Both the position numbers and the translations under genes were made by a program. 64,000 nt of DNA, taken from JAFDZV01 sp964455525 (GTDB lineage Bacteria; Bacteroidota; Ignavibacteria; OLB7). Location of the stretch: the NCBI GenBank assembly GCA_964455525.1, contig CAYVWR010000001.1, forward strand, positions 1 to 64,000, given 5' to 3'. This document shows, piece by piece, positions 18,717 through 27,070 of this stretch (positions within the stretch are counted from its first letter, which is position 1; each line of letters begins with the position of its first letter). The notes under the pieces were generated by a model that worked only from the letters and a program-made list of their open reading frames with translations, had not been told where the DNA came from and did no database searches.

Positions 18717-19544
18717 TCACTGGCGAACCATCGTGGACTTCATCCTGAGGGTCATCGGGATCACCATCTCCATCTGTCCGGTCAGCGCCATACGCATGGC
18801 GGTCTCGTTGTCGCCGGTAGCGGCCAGCAGAAGGCCATCCTTGGTGGAGTAATAGCTGGTGACGCTGGAGGAGCCATCGCCATCGATCTTTATCTCGGCG
18901 CCCATCATATCGCCGGAACCATGAATTGTCATCGATGTCACCTCGGCATAAATCCGTGCCGCCTTGGTTTTCAGCGTATCGACGGTGCCATCGAAGGTAT
19001 ACTTCGTCGTACGGTCTATCACGATCACGGCGCCCCCCATTGCCGGGTTCTGCACGGTATCGCTTTCGGCGATCTCCCAGGTATCGCCAATCTTCGCCGA
19101 GCGCACAAGCGCAGGGGAGAACATCTGCTTGGCCGACATCTCCTGCATCCCGGAGCCGAGCATCTGCATCGCCTCGGAGAGCTTCCCGGCCTCCAGAACC
19201 GTTCCCTTCAGATCCGTCACGAAGTTGACCGGCTCCATCGAAAGCGTGGTGTCCTGACCACCGTTCGGCAACATATCGCCGGAAACACGCACCTTCAGAT
19301 TGGAGACGCCATAGCTCCAATCAATACGGTCCTTGCCAACCTTGGTGGCCACCACCTGAACGGTTCCGTTCGAGTTGGTTTCAACGCTCATCTCCTGACC
19401 GGCCATCGCCTGGGTCATGGACATCTCCGAAGAGAGGGCATAGGCGAACTTGCTGCCCCCCTTGACGGTGATCTTGTCCTGAGCGACGAGCACGCTGCTG
19501 GCAAGCACCGAGAGAGCTATACCGAGAAATAGTGTCCTCTTCAT
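18717..19544 (-). CDS. Exported protein of unknown function (DUF6263-like)
   Basis: 275 residues; signal peptide MKRTLFLGIALSVLASSVLV cut near VAQ. The mature chain is methionine-rich (SEMSMTQAMAGQEMSVET, GSGMQEMSAKQMF, GQMEMVIPMTLRMKS) and has the layout of proteins annotated DUF6263: a start like KITVKGGSKFAYALSSE, a central GDTWEIAESDT and a late SYYSTKDGLLLAATGD. The assignment is from memory of the pattern. It has its own 145-base gap before the next gene, so it may be separately transcribed. Confidence 0.7.
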   Translation of the reverse strand: MKRTLFLGIALSVLASSVLVAQDKITVKGGSKFAYALSSEMSMTQAMAGQEMSVETNSNGTVQVVATKVGKDRIDWSYGVSNLKVRVSGDMLPNGGQDTTLSMEPVNFVTDLKGTVLEAGKLSEAMQMLGSGMQEMSAKQMFSPALVRSAKIGDTWEIAESDTVQNPAMGGAVIVIDRTTKYTFDGTVDTLKTKAARIYAEVTSMTIHGSGDMMGAEIKIDGDGSSSVTSYYSTKDGLLLAATGDNETAMRMALTGQMEMVIPMTLRMKSTMVRQ

Positions 19545-19723
19545 TCCAAATAGGTTATATGTGTCCTAATACTACAAGTTGGTGCCGAACGCCCAGAAAG
19601 GACGCCCGCACCGTATGGGGAATTGTGAACCGGATGCACCGGGTAACAAGCTCACCGGATGAAACAAATACATCCGGGAGACCTTCTAAGTTACACCCGC
19701 GCACCACAACCGGCGAGAATTAA

Positions 19724-21334
19724 TCAATCGAACAGAGGTGCCCCGCTCTCCCCGGCCGTATCATATATAGGGCGCACAGGCGATTCCGCCACGATCCACG
19801 CGGTTCTGAAGCAGAGACGGGCGATATGCGCAAGCTTTCCATGAACGATCTTGTCGGGCGAGTCGCTCACCTGGTGATAATCGGGATGCAGGCCACTGGA
19901 GAAAAAAAGCGATGGGATCTGCTTTGCGGCAAAGCTGGCCTGATCGCTTCTGAAGAACATATCCTCCAGATCGTAGGCCATCGTCATAGGCTCGGCACGG
20001 TTTGCCTCCTCCCCCATTGCCGCAAGTTCCGGCGACCGTGATTTGCCGGCAACCGACACCGAATCGGGATTATTTCTTCCGATCATATCCATGTTCAGCA
20101 TGGCAACGGTTTTTTCGTATGGAACAAGAGGGGCCGCCACATAGGCACGCGATCCGAACAGCCCCTTCTCCTCCCCGCTGAACGCGATAACGAGGATGCT
20201 GCGCGCCGGGCGCTGCTCCGGCGAAAGCGCGCCGAACGCCTCGGCGACCATCAGAAGCCCGGTTGTGCCGCTGGCGTTGTCATCGGCGCCGTTGTAGATG
20301 GTATCGATCTGGCTGCGCGATGTATCCTTGGCATCGGCCGGGGCGGCAAAGCTGCCAACATGATCGTAATGCGCGCCGACCACCACCACCTCATCCGGGT
20401 ACAGCCTCCCAGGCACCATGCCAACCACGTTACGCGCAGGGATGGTGGTCTTCTCGATCGCCACGTTCAGTTCCACCTCCCCCTTCAACGGTCGCGATAC
20501 CGGTTGCTGTGTGGAATCTATCGAGCGCACAAGCGCGGCGATCCGATCCTGCGACATACCGAAGATCGCCTTTGCAACGTCGCCGCCGATCCCCACCGAG
20601 GGAAGCCCCGGATCGCTCAGCGGAAGGTCGAGCTTGATCGGCATGGCCCCTTCGCCAAGGTTCGGGTATAGAGCACGCCAGGGGTAGCCGTACGGGCGCA
20701 GCACCCGGGACTTGGCGGGGTTCTGGAGGATGAGAACCCCCACAGCGCCACGGCGTGCGGCCTCCTGCATCTTGGCATAGGGCGTTGACTTGACGGCATT
20801 GGCCGAGGCATTCGGGGAGGTAAGGCCAGCAGGCTCGCCGGAGATCACCAGGACGATCTTCCCCTGCACATCCATGCCGGCATATTCATCAAAGCCGATC
20901 TCCGGGCGCGAGATCCCATATCCCACGAAGACGACGCTGGCAGCAACATTCCCGGCCGTGGTGAAATCGAACGGGATAAAGCCGGTCTTCAGATCGAAGG
21001 CCTTGCCGTTGACCTTCAGGCTGGTTGCGCTCCCGAGATCCACCCGTTTCAGCTTGTACTCGTTATAATAGGAGCCATTAACCGGCTCCAGACCGAACGC
21101 CTTGAAATGCCCGGCGATATAGCGGGCGGCGCTATCAAGCTCCAGGCTCGGGGTGTTCCGCCCCATCATCTGGTCGGAGGCGAGCAGATCGATATGCTGT
21201 TTCGAGCGTTCTGCGGTAATAATGGCAAGCGCATCCTCTGGAACCGGCCGGGGTGCAGTTCCCTGCTGTCCCGATGCACCTGCCGAGGCAACCAGCATCA
21301 GCACAAGGAAGAGGGCCGTACGAACGGAGGGCAT
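19724..21334 (-). CDS. Exported M28-family zinc aminopeptidase
   Basis: 537 residues from ATG 21334, placed so that the signal peptide (MPSVRTALFLVLMLVASAGA) is N-terminal; an ATG at 21391 would add 19 residues. A protease-associated (PA) domain (~130-260; VVFVGYGISRPEIGFDEYAG) precedes the M28 domain. Metal ligands are visible in order: VVGAHYDHVG (His), NGADDNASGT (Asp), SGEEKGLFGS (catalytic and ligand Glu), LNMDMIGRN (Asp) and GLHPDYHQVSDSPDKI (His). These enzymes cleave N-terminal residues from peptides outside the cytoplasm. It fits with the nearby exported Xaa-Pro aminopeptidase as peptide-degrading capacity. Confidence 0.92.
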   Translation of the reverse strand: MPSVRTALFLVLMLVASAGASGQQGTAPRPVPEDALAIITAERSKQHIDLLASDQMMGRNTPSLELDSAARYIAGHFKAFGLEPVNGSYYNEYKLKRVDLGSATSLKVNGKAFDLKTGFIPFDFTTAGNVAASVVFVGYGISRPEIGFDEYAGMDVQGKIVLVISGEPAGLTSPNASANAVKSTPYAKMQEAARRGAVGVLILQNPAKSRVLRPYGYPWRALYPNLGEGAMPIKLDLPLSDPGLPSVGIGGDVAKAIFGMSQDRIAALVRSIDSTQQPVSRPLKGEVELNVAIEKTTIPARNVVGMVPGRLYPDEVVVVGAHYDHVGSFAAPADAKDTSRSQIDTIYNGADDNASGTTGLLMVAEAFGALSPEQRPARSILVIAFSGEEKGLFGSRAYVAAPLVPYEKTVAMLNMDMIGRNNPDSVSVAGKSRSPELAAMGEEANRAEPMTMAYDLEDMFFRSDQASFAAKQIPSLFFSSGLHPDYHQVSDSPDKIVHGKLAHIARLCFRTAWIVAESPVRPIYDTAGESGAPLFD

Positions 21335-21462
21335 CGTGCCAGGATATGGCCTGCCGATGCCCGGGCGCAACTGTGAAAGAGATCGGATCATTGATAGTCG
21401 TTCGATGATTCAGGTACGAATTCACGGCGGCAGATCGGAACCAGCCGACTCCGGGCGGCGGT

Positions 21463-22854
21463 TCAGACCAGCACGATATGGGTGATCTCCGGCGGGCAGT
21501 TCACTCGAAGCGGAAGCCCAACCGTTCCCACGCCGCGCGTCACATACAACTGCGCCCTGGGGTTGGACCGCGCCTTGTAAAGCCCGGCGATATAGCGCGA
21601 GGCAAGAGCCGCAAAGGATAGATTGACGTTATCGAGCTGCGCCAGCACAACCTGGCCGCCATGGGTATGCCCGCTTATCATGACATCAACCCCGAGCGCG
21701 CTGTATTCCTCGAATGGATAGGGTTTGTGGCAGAGGAAGATGCTCGGCGCCCCATCCGGAACTCCACGCAACAGATTTTCGATGGTCCCCGTCTGGCTCT
21801 TCCCGGTCTCAAGATACGGCTTTACATCATAGATGCTCGCATCGTCCATGCCGAGCAGCCACAGCTTTTCGCCTTTTTTTTCCACGGTCACATTGGTGTT
21901 TCTGATCAGCTGTATCCCTGCCTGCTCCACCTCCTTTGCCACGGTTTCGATGGCGCCGGTATAGTAGTCGTGATTGCCGGTGACCCCGTAGACGCCGAGC
22001 GGGGCCTGCAATCGGCTGAACGCCTCGGCAAACGGATAGACCTCCTCCAGCTTGCTGTTGACGAAGTCCCCCGTCACCAATGCCACATCGGCCTTGAGCG
22101 CGTTCAGCGCATCCACATAGCGCTCCATATCCTGGCGTGTCATAAAGACCGAGGAGTGCACATCGGAGATAAGGGCGATCGTGGTCCCCTTCAGCCCCAC
22201 CGGGAGATTGGGAACACGGATCACCACACGCTCCACAAGATGCTCCCGCCCCGCCTGGAGCGCCGAGAGCGTGGAGGCGCTGGTGGCATACCCGGCCGCA
22301 GCCATCCCGGCCGTATAGAGGAAACGGCGGCGCGGCGGCATCACCAGGTGAACCGGCGGCGTTATCCCCTCTGCGGCGGCTGCCGGAACCGGCATGGAAG
22401 ACGGCACCACCGGGACCGATGCCGAAGCCGCCGGGCCGGGATCGGCCGGCCGCCCCATCCCGCGCAATCGGCCGAAGAGCCGCTTCAATGGACGGCCGAT
22501 ATATCGGCCGAGCACAAGCATACTGCCAAAGATGAGTGCATTTGCATGCAGAGCTATAAAGACGCTTGCCCAGAAGTGCATCAACTGGTCCAGAATCAGA
22601 GGGTGAAAGATCTTGTAGACGACAAACGCATGGATCAAGGGAAGATCCAGCACCAGGATCAGAAGCCCCAGGAACAGAGCGGCCCAGCGCCGAAGCGTGC
22701 GATGCGCCGGGCGCAGCCGCCGTATCGCAAGCCGGGCCGCGACCACATGAAAGATGCTCAGCGCTACAACAAAGGACGCTTGTGCAAGAAACAGAAGGAA
22801 CTTATGGCTCATATCATGGGCGAAGACGGATAGAAGGGAGGGAAGATTTCCCAT
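21463..22854 (-). CDS. Membrane-anchored metallophosphoesterase
   Basis: 463 residues from ATG 22854. Four N-terminal membrane segments (roughly residues 15-130) are followed by a proline/alanine linker, another hydrophobic stretch (RRRFLYTAGMAAAGYAT, resembling a twin-arginine-like or anchor segment), and a calcineurin-type phosphoesterase domain with all motifs: ISDVHSSV, VTGDFV, GVTGNHDYY, LCHKP and SGHTHGGQV. This is the YkuE/YaeI-like group that acts on lipid-linked or other phosphate esters at the membrane. The substrate cannot be told. A longer upstream frame is open but lacks plausible sequence. Confidence 0.9.
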   Translation of the reverse strand: MGNLPSLLSVFAHDMSHKFLLFLAQASFVVALSIFHVVAARLAIRRLRPAHRTLRRWAALFLGLLILVLDLPLIHAFVVYKIFHPLILDQLMHFWASVFIALHANALIFGSMLVLGRYIGRPLKRLFGRLRGMGRPADPGPAASASVPVVPSSMPVPAAAAEGITPPVHLVMPPRRRFLYTAGMAAAGYATSASTLSALQAGREHLVERVVIRVPNLPVGLKGTTIALISDVHSSVFMTRQDMERYVDALNALKADVALVTGDFVNSKLEEVYPFAEAFSRLQAPLGVYGVTGNHDYYTGAIETVAKEVEQAGIQLIRNTNVTVEKKGEKLWLLGMDDASIYDVKPYLETGKSQTGTIENLLRGVPDGAPSIFLCHKPYPFEEYSALGVDVMISGHTHGGQVVLAQLDNVNLSFAALASRYIAGLYKARSNPRAQLYVTRGVGTVGLPLRVNCPPEITHIVLV

Positions 22855-23107
22855 CAGGAAAATTTCAGCGTGGGACGGCGCCCTATCCACCCCGGAAGCC
22901 AGGGAACGCCCGGAAGCAGGGAGCCGGCGTCGTGTGGCATCGCCACGGCTCCGGCACACAGGGTCGAGTTGGTGCCGGACCGCCATCCCCCCCCAGGCGA
23001 ACCATCGCCCGGCCCCGAAACGCATCACGGGCTTCCCGCATTCCCCGATTTTACCGGAGACGCCAGAAAGCCCGTGTATGGGCCGCACGCAGGTGAGCTA
23101 CCGTGCG

Positions 23108-23866
23108 CTATTCTTCATCGGGCAGGTGCCCAAAGCCAAGCTGCCGCTGCACGCGGGAAAAGACATAGGTGAAGCCCTGCACCCTGGAGCTTTTATTCCC
23201 TTCGATGGTATAGAGGATGCCGTCGCGCAACTGATGCACAAGGCCCACATGTCCCAGCCAGCCGTTAAGGCGCACCCGCCACCAGAACAGGATATCCCCC
23301 GGCTGTGGCAGATGGCCGCTGCGCGGCGGATGTGCCCACCCACGGCGGCGAAGTTCGCGCAGCAGCACACGTGCATCCAGTGTATACGGCAGCGGATCGG
23401 ACTGTGGCACGCCCGCATAACACCAGCTCACGAATGCAACGCCCCAGGGATTGCCCTGCTGAGCCAGCCCATGCAGATATTTCCGCACCCAGGGGCCACG
23501 ATTGCTTCCGCCGATCTCGCAGGCACCCGACTTCAGTTCCCCCATTGCCAGCGCCAGCGCCTGCCGTCCGCGACGGCTCCCGCCGGTCCCCTCCGGCGGC
23601 GGAAGCCGGAAGTCGATGCTGCTCTGGGTCTCTATCTTCGGCTTCGGATGATACATGCTCCACGATGTCAGCGGTCCGGCCACCCCATCGACCGCAAGGG
23701 GGACGCCATTGCGGTCGAGGTTTTGCGACTGGAATGCCTGTATGGCATCACGGGTCCGGGTGCCGAAGATGCCATCCACCTCTACGGGATAGCCATGCGC
23801 TGTGAGCAGATGCTCCAGCGCGGCGACATCATCGCCACGATCTCCTAGCTTAAGCGTTCGATTCAT
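23108..23866 (-). CDS. Peptidoglycan-binding plus CHAP/amidase-like protein
   Basis: 252 residues, ribosome site AAGGAG before ATG 23866. Residues 5-55 are a PG_binding_1 domain (LKLGDRGDDVAALEHLLTAH, DGIFGTRTRDAIQAFQ). Residues ~100-245 resemble a CHAP amidase (GGSNRGPWVRKYL, GNPWGVAFVSWCYAG, GDILFWWR, GWLGHVGLV). In CHAP enzymes the nucleophile is usually the first Cys of a WCxxFVxWC pattern; here that position is Gly142 (codon GGC), whereas Cys149 and His206 are kept. It may be inactive or use another arrangement. No signal peptide is present, so a phage-like, contractile-system or other non-Sec route would be needed to reach the wall. An exported lipoprotein gene lies upstream on the same strand. 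Confidence 0.8.
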   Translation of the reverse strand: MNRTLKLGDRGDDVAALEHLLTAHGYPVEVDGIFGTRTRDAIQAFQSQNLDRNGVPLAVDGVAGPLTSWSMYHPKPKIETQSSIDFRLPPPEGTGGSRRGRQALALAMGELKSGACEIGGSNRGPWVRKYLHGLAQQGNPWGVAFVSWCYAGVPQSDPLPYTLDARVLLRELRRRGWAHPPRSGHLPQPGDILFWWRVRLNGWLGHVGLVHQLRDGILYTIEGNKSSRVQGFTYVFSRVQRQLGFGHLPDEE

Positions 23867-24318
23867 GATCGTTCTCCTTCTGGTGGATCCTCTGGCGCCG
23901 TTCCGTTATCGGACCATCCTGGAAGGCACATCCACTCTCGTCTGCTTTGCATGTGTGTTGTAACCATATCGGCTCGTTTTGTTCCCGCTCCACCGAGTGC
24001 GCGCTCCCGCCCCTGTGCCACAACCCTCCGCATCCGCCGGCCTCACGTTCGGCGTGCTCCGCCGTATTTGACGCATTCATGCCGCCCGCTCCATTCCGAT
24101 CGGGAACGTGTGCACGGCAACTGCCCCACATGGGGCATGGCACCACGGGGCAGTTCCGCCGCAATCGGCCCCATATCGGGGATACATCCGATGATCTTAT
24201 ATCCTGAAGAAGCAGTGGAACGATACCACCGGCTGTGCCGGTGATGGATACCCCTCTTGCGGACCACCGGAGAGGCATTCGATGCATGCGCGCCGGACCT
24301 TCTTCTCCGCCGGATTCT
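23867..24318. other. Gap without recognised gene
   Basis: 450 bases between two minus-strand genes. Short frames on both strands lack start signals and believable composition. No hairpin or promoter consensus was recognised apart from the ribosome site of the downstream CHAP-like gene at its left edge. Confidence 0.4.
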
Positions 24319-24807
24319 CTAGCGATCGTCGCCGGGGACTTCCATGCCTGCTATCACCGTCCAGGCAAGATCGAATCCGGGAACGGTTGGCCACGGCCCA
24401 TAATCCACCTGACGGAGCATAAGCCACCCGCCCCTGCCGATCGGCATCCAGGCACGGAAGGTGTATTGTTGCTCGGCGCTGCTGCGCGAGTCATCATCGA
24501 TCCTGTAGTAGATTTTGTGGCCGTTCACGCTACAGGTATCAATCCATCGGGTTTGTGGCGGCGATCCCCACCGATCGAATAACACGGTTACCTCCTGCGG
24601 TACCCGGAAATCCTTTGGCCCCGGGGGCGAAACGATGAATCCCTGCGGGATCTCCTCAACAAACAGGGTTTCCGGGACCGTTACCGATAGCCCATTTGGA
24701 TGAATCACCTGCTTGGTCTTGCCGCCACCCCTTCCCGGCTCTCGGCTCAGCGAGCAGGAGGCCAGCAGCAACGCAAGTGAACAACACAATAGCCATGTGC
24801 CGCTCAT
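24319..24807 (-). CDS. Lipoprotein, loosely Tsi3-immunity-like
   Basis: 162 residues from ATG 24807. Signal sequence with lipobox (LALLLASC, Cys18). The mature part begins after a Gly/Lys-rich spacer with HPNGLSVTVPETLFVEEI, then GFIVSPPG, NGHKIYYRIDDDS and GGWLMLRQVDYGPWP. The layout (short lipoprotein, GLSVTVP start, beta-rich body, final exposed loop) recalls the periplasmic lipoprotein Tsi3, which neutralises the muramidase Tse3; this resemblance is from memory and weak. Position upstream of a cytoplasm-made peptidoglycan-binding/CHAP-like protein makes an effector-immunity relation conceivable but unproven. Otherwise an envelope lipoprotein of unknown role. Confidence 0.6.
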   Translation of the reverse strand: MSGTWLLCCSLALLLASCSLSREPGRGGGKTKQVIHPNGLSVTVPETLFVEEIPQGFIVSPPGPKDFRVPQEVTVLFDRWGSPPQTRWIDTCSVNGHKIYYRIDDDSRSSAEQQYTFRAWMPIGRGGWLMLRQVDYGPWPTVPGFDLAWTVIAGMEVPGDDR

Positions 24808-25339
24808 GATGATACGCTCGAATTGTGGTGGTTGTTCTCGGGTCGCCCCTATGTCGAGCGCCCGGCACCGTACGCAACGGACCGGCGCAAGCCGATGCCG
24901 ACGGTGTACGATAAAGGGTCGAGATCCGGCCTCCGCCGAACCTTAACAGGCTTATCCGTCTCTACGAACATGCCCCTGCTGTAGGGCCATCATGGCAGGC
25001 CGGAAAGCCGGAGGGAATGGCAGATGCCTGGCAAGGCCCATTCCGAATGTTCAGGAACTGATATAGATGTGTGTGGTTGATGACACTGCTCTACAGGAGC
25101 AGATGGTATCCGATTGAAACAAAGGTACATAAACGCATACGCCATATGCAAGCCCCCATTGCCATATCGCACTGGCACGGCGATCGGGGCACATGCGCCA
25201 GGAATGGAGTGCGGCAGGATCTGCCACGGCCGAGTATTCCCTGGTAGATCCGCCACCTGTGCCACGGCGAGATCGGAAACACGCATCACGGCAAAAATGA
25301 TGGGCGCCGGTCCCCCGGCACGCCGCTGGCGCAGGGCAA
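24808..25339. other. Gap without recognised gene
   Basis: 530 bases. Open frames of up to ~117 codons exist on the minus strand, but they are Pro/Arg/His-rich, overlap each other and carry no recognisable pattern. I see nothing else of note. Confidence 0.4.
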
Positions 25340-25759
25340 TCATTCACGGCATATCATTCTCGCCCTGACGATCTCCAATGTTCGCTGCACCTGCATGATA
25401 AGCGCGGCCAGGTAGTCCACCTGGTTACGAATCGTATTCAGTTGCAACTGTGCAAGCGATGCCTCGGCGCGCAGACGACCACGGCTCGACGGCGTGCTGC
25501 CAGGCTCTCTCCGGGCCAATCCGCCCTCCCTGGTGGCCGCCTCCCAGCGATCGCGTGCACGGGATGCCGCATCGAACCGCTCCTGCACTCGCATCAACTC
25601 CTCCTTCTTGCATTCAAGCTGATAGGAAAGGCCGGCAAGCATTTCCGGCAGGTCGTAACCGGTTGTCATCAACTCGGCGATATCTGGCTCAGACGACGAG
25701 TTTTCGACCAACATGCGCAGTTTTGGGGGGATCTCGGTATGAATCTGAAGTCTAGCCAT
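25340..25759 (-). CDS. Small coiled-coil protein of unknown function
   Basis: 139 residues from ATG 25759 (the frame is open to 25822, but MARLQIHTEIPPKLR is the natural start). No signal peptide or membrane segment. Heptad-like helices at ~45-85 (LSYQLECKKEELMRVQERFD) and ~100-135 (LRAEASLAQLQLNTIRNQVD, then LIMQVQRTLEIVRARM) suggest a helical hairpin or coiled coil. No family recognised. It is divergent from the heme operon, sharing the 375-base upstream region with its poly-C tract. Confidence 0.55.
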   Translation of the reverse strand: MARLQIHTEIPPKLRMLVENSSSEPDIAELMTTGYDLPEMLAGLSYQLECKKEELMRVQERFDAASRARDRWEAATREGGLARREPGSTPSSRGRLRAEASLAQLQLNTIRNQVDYLAALIMQVQRTLEIVRARMICRE

Positions 25760-25909
25760 AAACTCTAGGGGATCGGTGCCGCACGATAGCCGCATCGCAG
25801 GGTTGGCAACGCAGCAGTGCAACAGATATATTGGGGCACTAGAGCATACAGCAATAACTATTCCAAACCAGCTTCGCCCGAAGCCAGATCAAGGCCCAAC
25901 CTGACCATG

Positions 25910-25920
25910 CCCCCCCCCCC
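25910..25920. repeat. Run of 11 C residues
   Basis: A homopolymer of 11 cytosines within ATG...GGCAT, located upstream of both the coiled-coil gene (minus) and the heme operon (plus). Such tracts are prone to slippage; placed ~215 bases before hmuT and ~150 before the divergent gene, it could alter promoter spacing. Sequencing error in the run length is also possible. Confidence 0.7.
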
Positions 25921-26008
25921 GGCATAGGTAGCCGTTAGGCTCGCGGGCCGGTCCTTCCGAGGCGCCTGCCGAACCGCTTGCCGAACCGCCCGATCGTCGG
26001 CGATCAGT

Positions 26009-26057
26009 AACGATACTTATTTGGACTTGGTTCAAATAAGCTATCGTTCTATTTTTG
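26009..26057 (+). promoter_or_regulatory. Long palindromic operator and candidate promoter of the heme operon
   Basis: AACGATACTTATTTG (26009-26023) and CAAATAAGCTATCGTT (26033-26048) are reverse complements except for one inserted base, separated by 9 bases. Immediately after, TATTTTTG (26050-26057) fits the Bacteroidota -7 box TAnnTTTG, with CTTG at 26026-26029 twenty bases upstream as a possible -33 element. The palindrome would then overlap the promoter, as expected for repression by an iron- or heme-responsive regulator of Fur or DtxR type. Which regulator is not determinable; it does not match the classical Fur box closely. Confidence 0.6.
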
Positions 26058-26134
26058 TCATCTCTCTCAACTTCCTCTTCGGAGCTGCGCGGCGACCGAA
26101 CGAGCCAGGCAGTGAACTGAATACCCCGTTAACC

Positions 26135-27070
26135 ATGATCGTGCAACGCATAACCTCTCTTTCTTTTCTTCTGGCAGCCATCCTGATTGGAGGATGTGGC
26201 GCCGAGAAGGACGCAGCAGCGCCTGCCACTCAGGACACGACGGCGCCTCAGGCACAGGCCTCACCAGCGGACTCTGCTGCCCGCATCATATCGCTGGGCG
26301 GCCCTGTCACCGAGATCGTGTATGCTCTTGGCGCGGAGAAGGGGCTGATAGCGATCGACATCTCCAGCACCTACCCGGAAGTGGCACAGCAGCTTCCGAA
26401 GGTTGGCTACCAGCGCACGCTCTCCTCGGAGAACATCCTTGCGCTTCGCCCCACCCTGGTGATCGCCTCAACCGAGGCAGGCCCGCCCACGGCCATCCAG
26501 CAGATCAAGGCAGCAGGCGTCCCGCTGGCGATCGTTCCATCGGAGCACTCGGTAGAGGGGGCAAAAGCCAAGATCCGCGCCGTGGCACAGACAGTCAACC
26601 GCGCCGAGGAAGGGGAGAAGCTCTGCGCGGCGCTCGATAGCGCCATGGCCGAGGCAACGCGCCTGCGCGGCGCGGCAGCCGGCACCCCATCGGTGCTCTT
26701 TATCTATGCTCGTGGCGCCGGGGCCATGCAGGTCTCCGGGGTGGGAACGGCTGCCCACGCCATGATAGAGCTTGCAGGCGGAAAGAATGCCGTGACCGGC
26801 TATGACGGCTATAAGCCGCTTACCCCGGAAGCCGCGGTGGCCGCACGCCCCGATATCATCGTGATGACCTCAAGCGGCCTTCAGAGCATCGGCGGGATCG
26901 ACGGGCTGCTCAAGAGCGCGCCGGGAATCTCCGAGACCCCGGCCGGCCGGAGCCGCCGTGTGATCAATCTGGAGGACGAGCTTCTTCTCGGCTTCGGCCC
27001 TCGTCTTGGCGAGGCAACGCTCCAATTGGTCAGGCTCTTCCAGGCAGCACCGAAGGGAGCCTCGTCATGA
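26135..27070 (+). CDS. hmuT: Heme ABC transporter substrate-binding lipoprotein HmuT
   Basis: 311 residues from ATG 26135. Lipoprotein signal with lipobox ILIGGC (Cys21), then a short Ala/Gln/Thr spacer. The body is a cluster A-type (periplasmic siderophore/heme) binding fold: RIISLGGPVTEIVYALGAEK, AIDISSTYPEVAQQLPKVGY, the HmuT landmark around ALRPTLVIASTEAGPP, and the C-terminal TPEAAVAARPDIIVMTSSGL. It captures heme in the periplasm and hands it to HmuUV. The stop overlaps the hmuU start (ATGA), showing translational coupling. The operator upstream suggests iron or heme control. Confidence 0.93.
   Translation: MIVQRITSLSFLLAAILIGGCGAEKDAAAPATQDTTAPQAQASPADSAARIISLGGPVTEIVYALGAEKGLIAIDISSTYPEVAQQLPKVGYQRTLSSENILALRPTLVIASTEAGPPTAIQQIKAAGVPLAIVPSEHSVEGAKAKIRAVAQTVNRAEEGEKLCAALDSAMAEATRLRGAAAGTPSVLFIYARGAGAMQVSGVGTAAHAMIELAGGKNAVTGYDGYKPLTPEAAVAARPDIIVMTSSGLQSIGGIDGLLKSAPGISETPAGRSRRVINLEDELLLGFGPRLGEATLQLVRLFQAAPKGASS

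Noticed and set aside
23850..24287. 145-codon minus frame between the CHAP-like gene and the lipoprotein gene
   Set aside because: Composition is random-looking (Trp/Cys/Arg-rich), it overlaps the CHAP start region and has no ribosome site.
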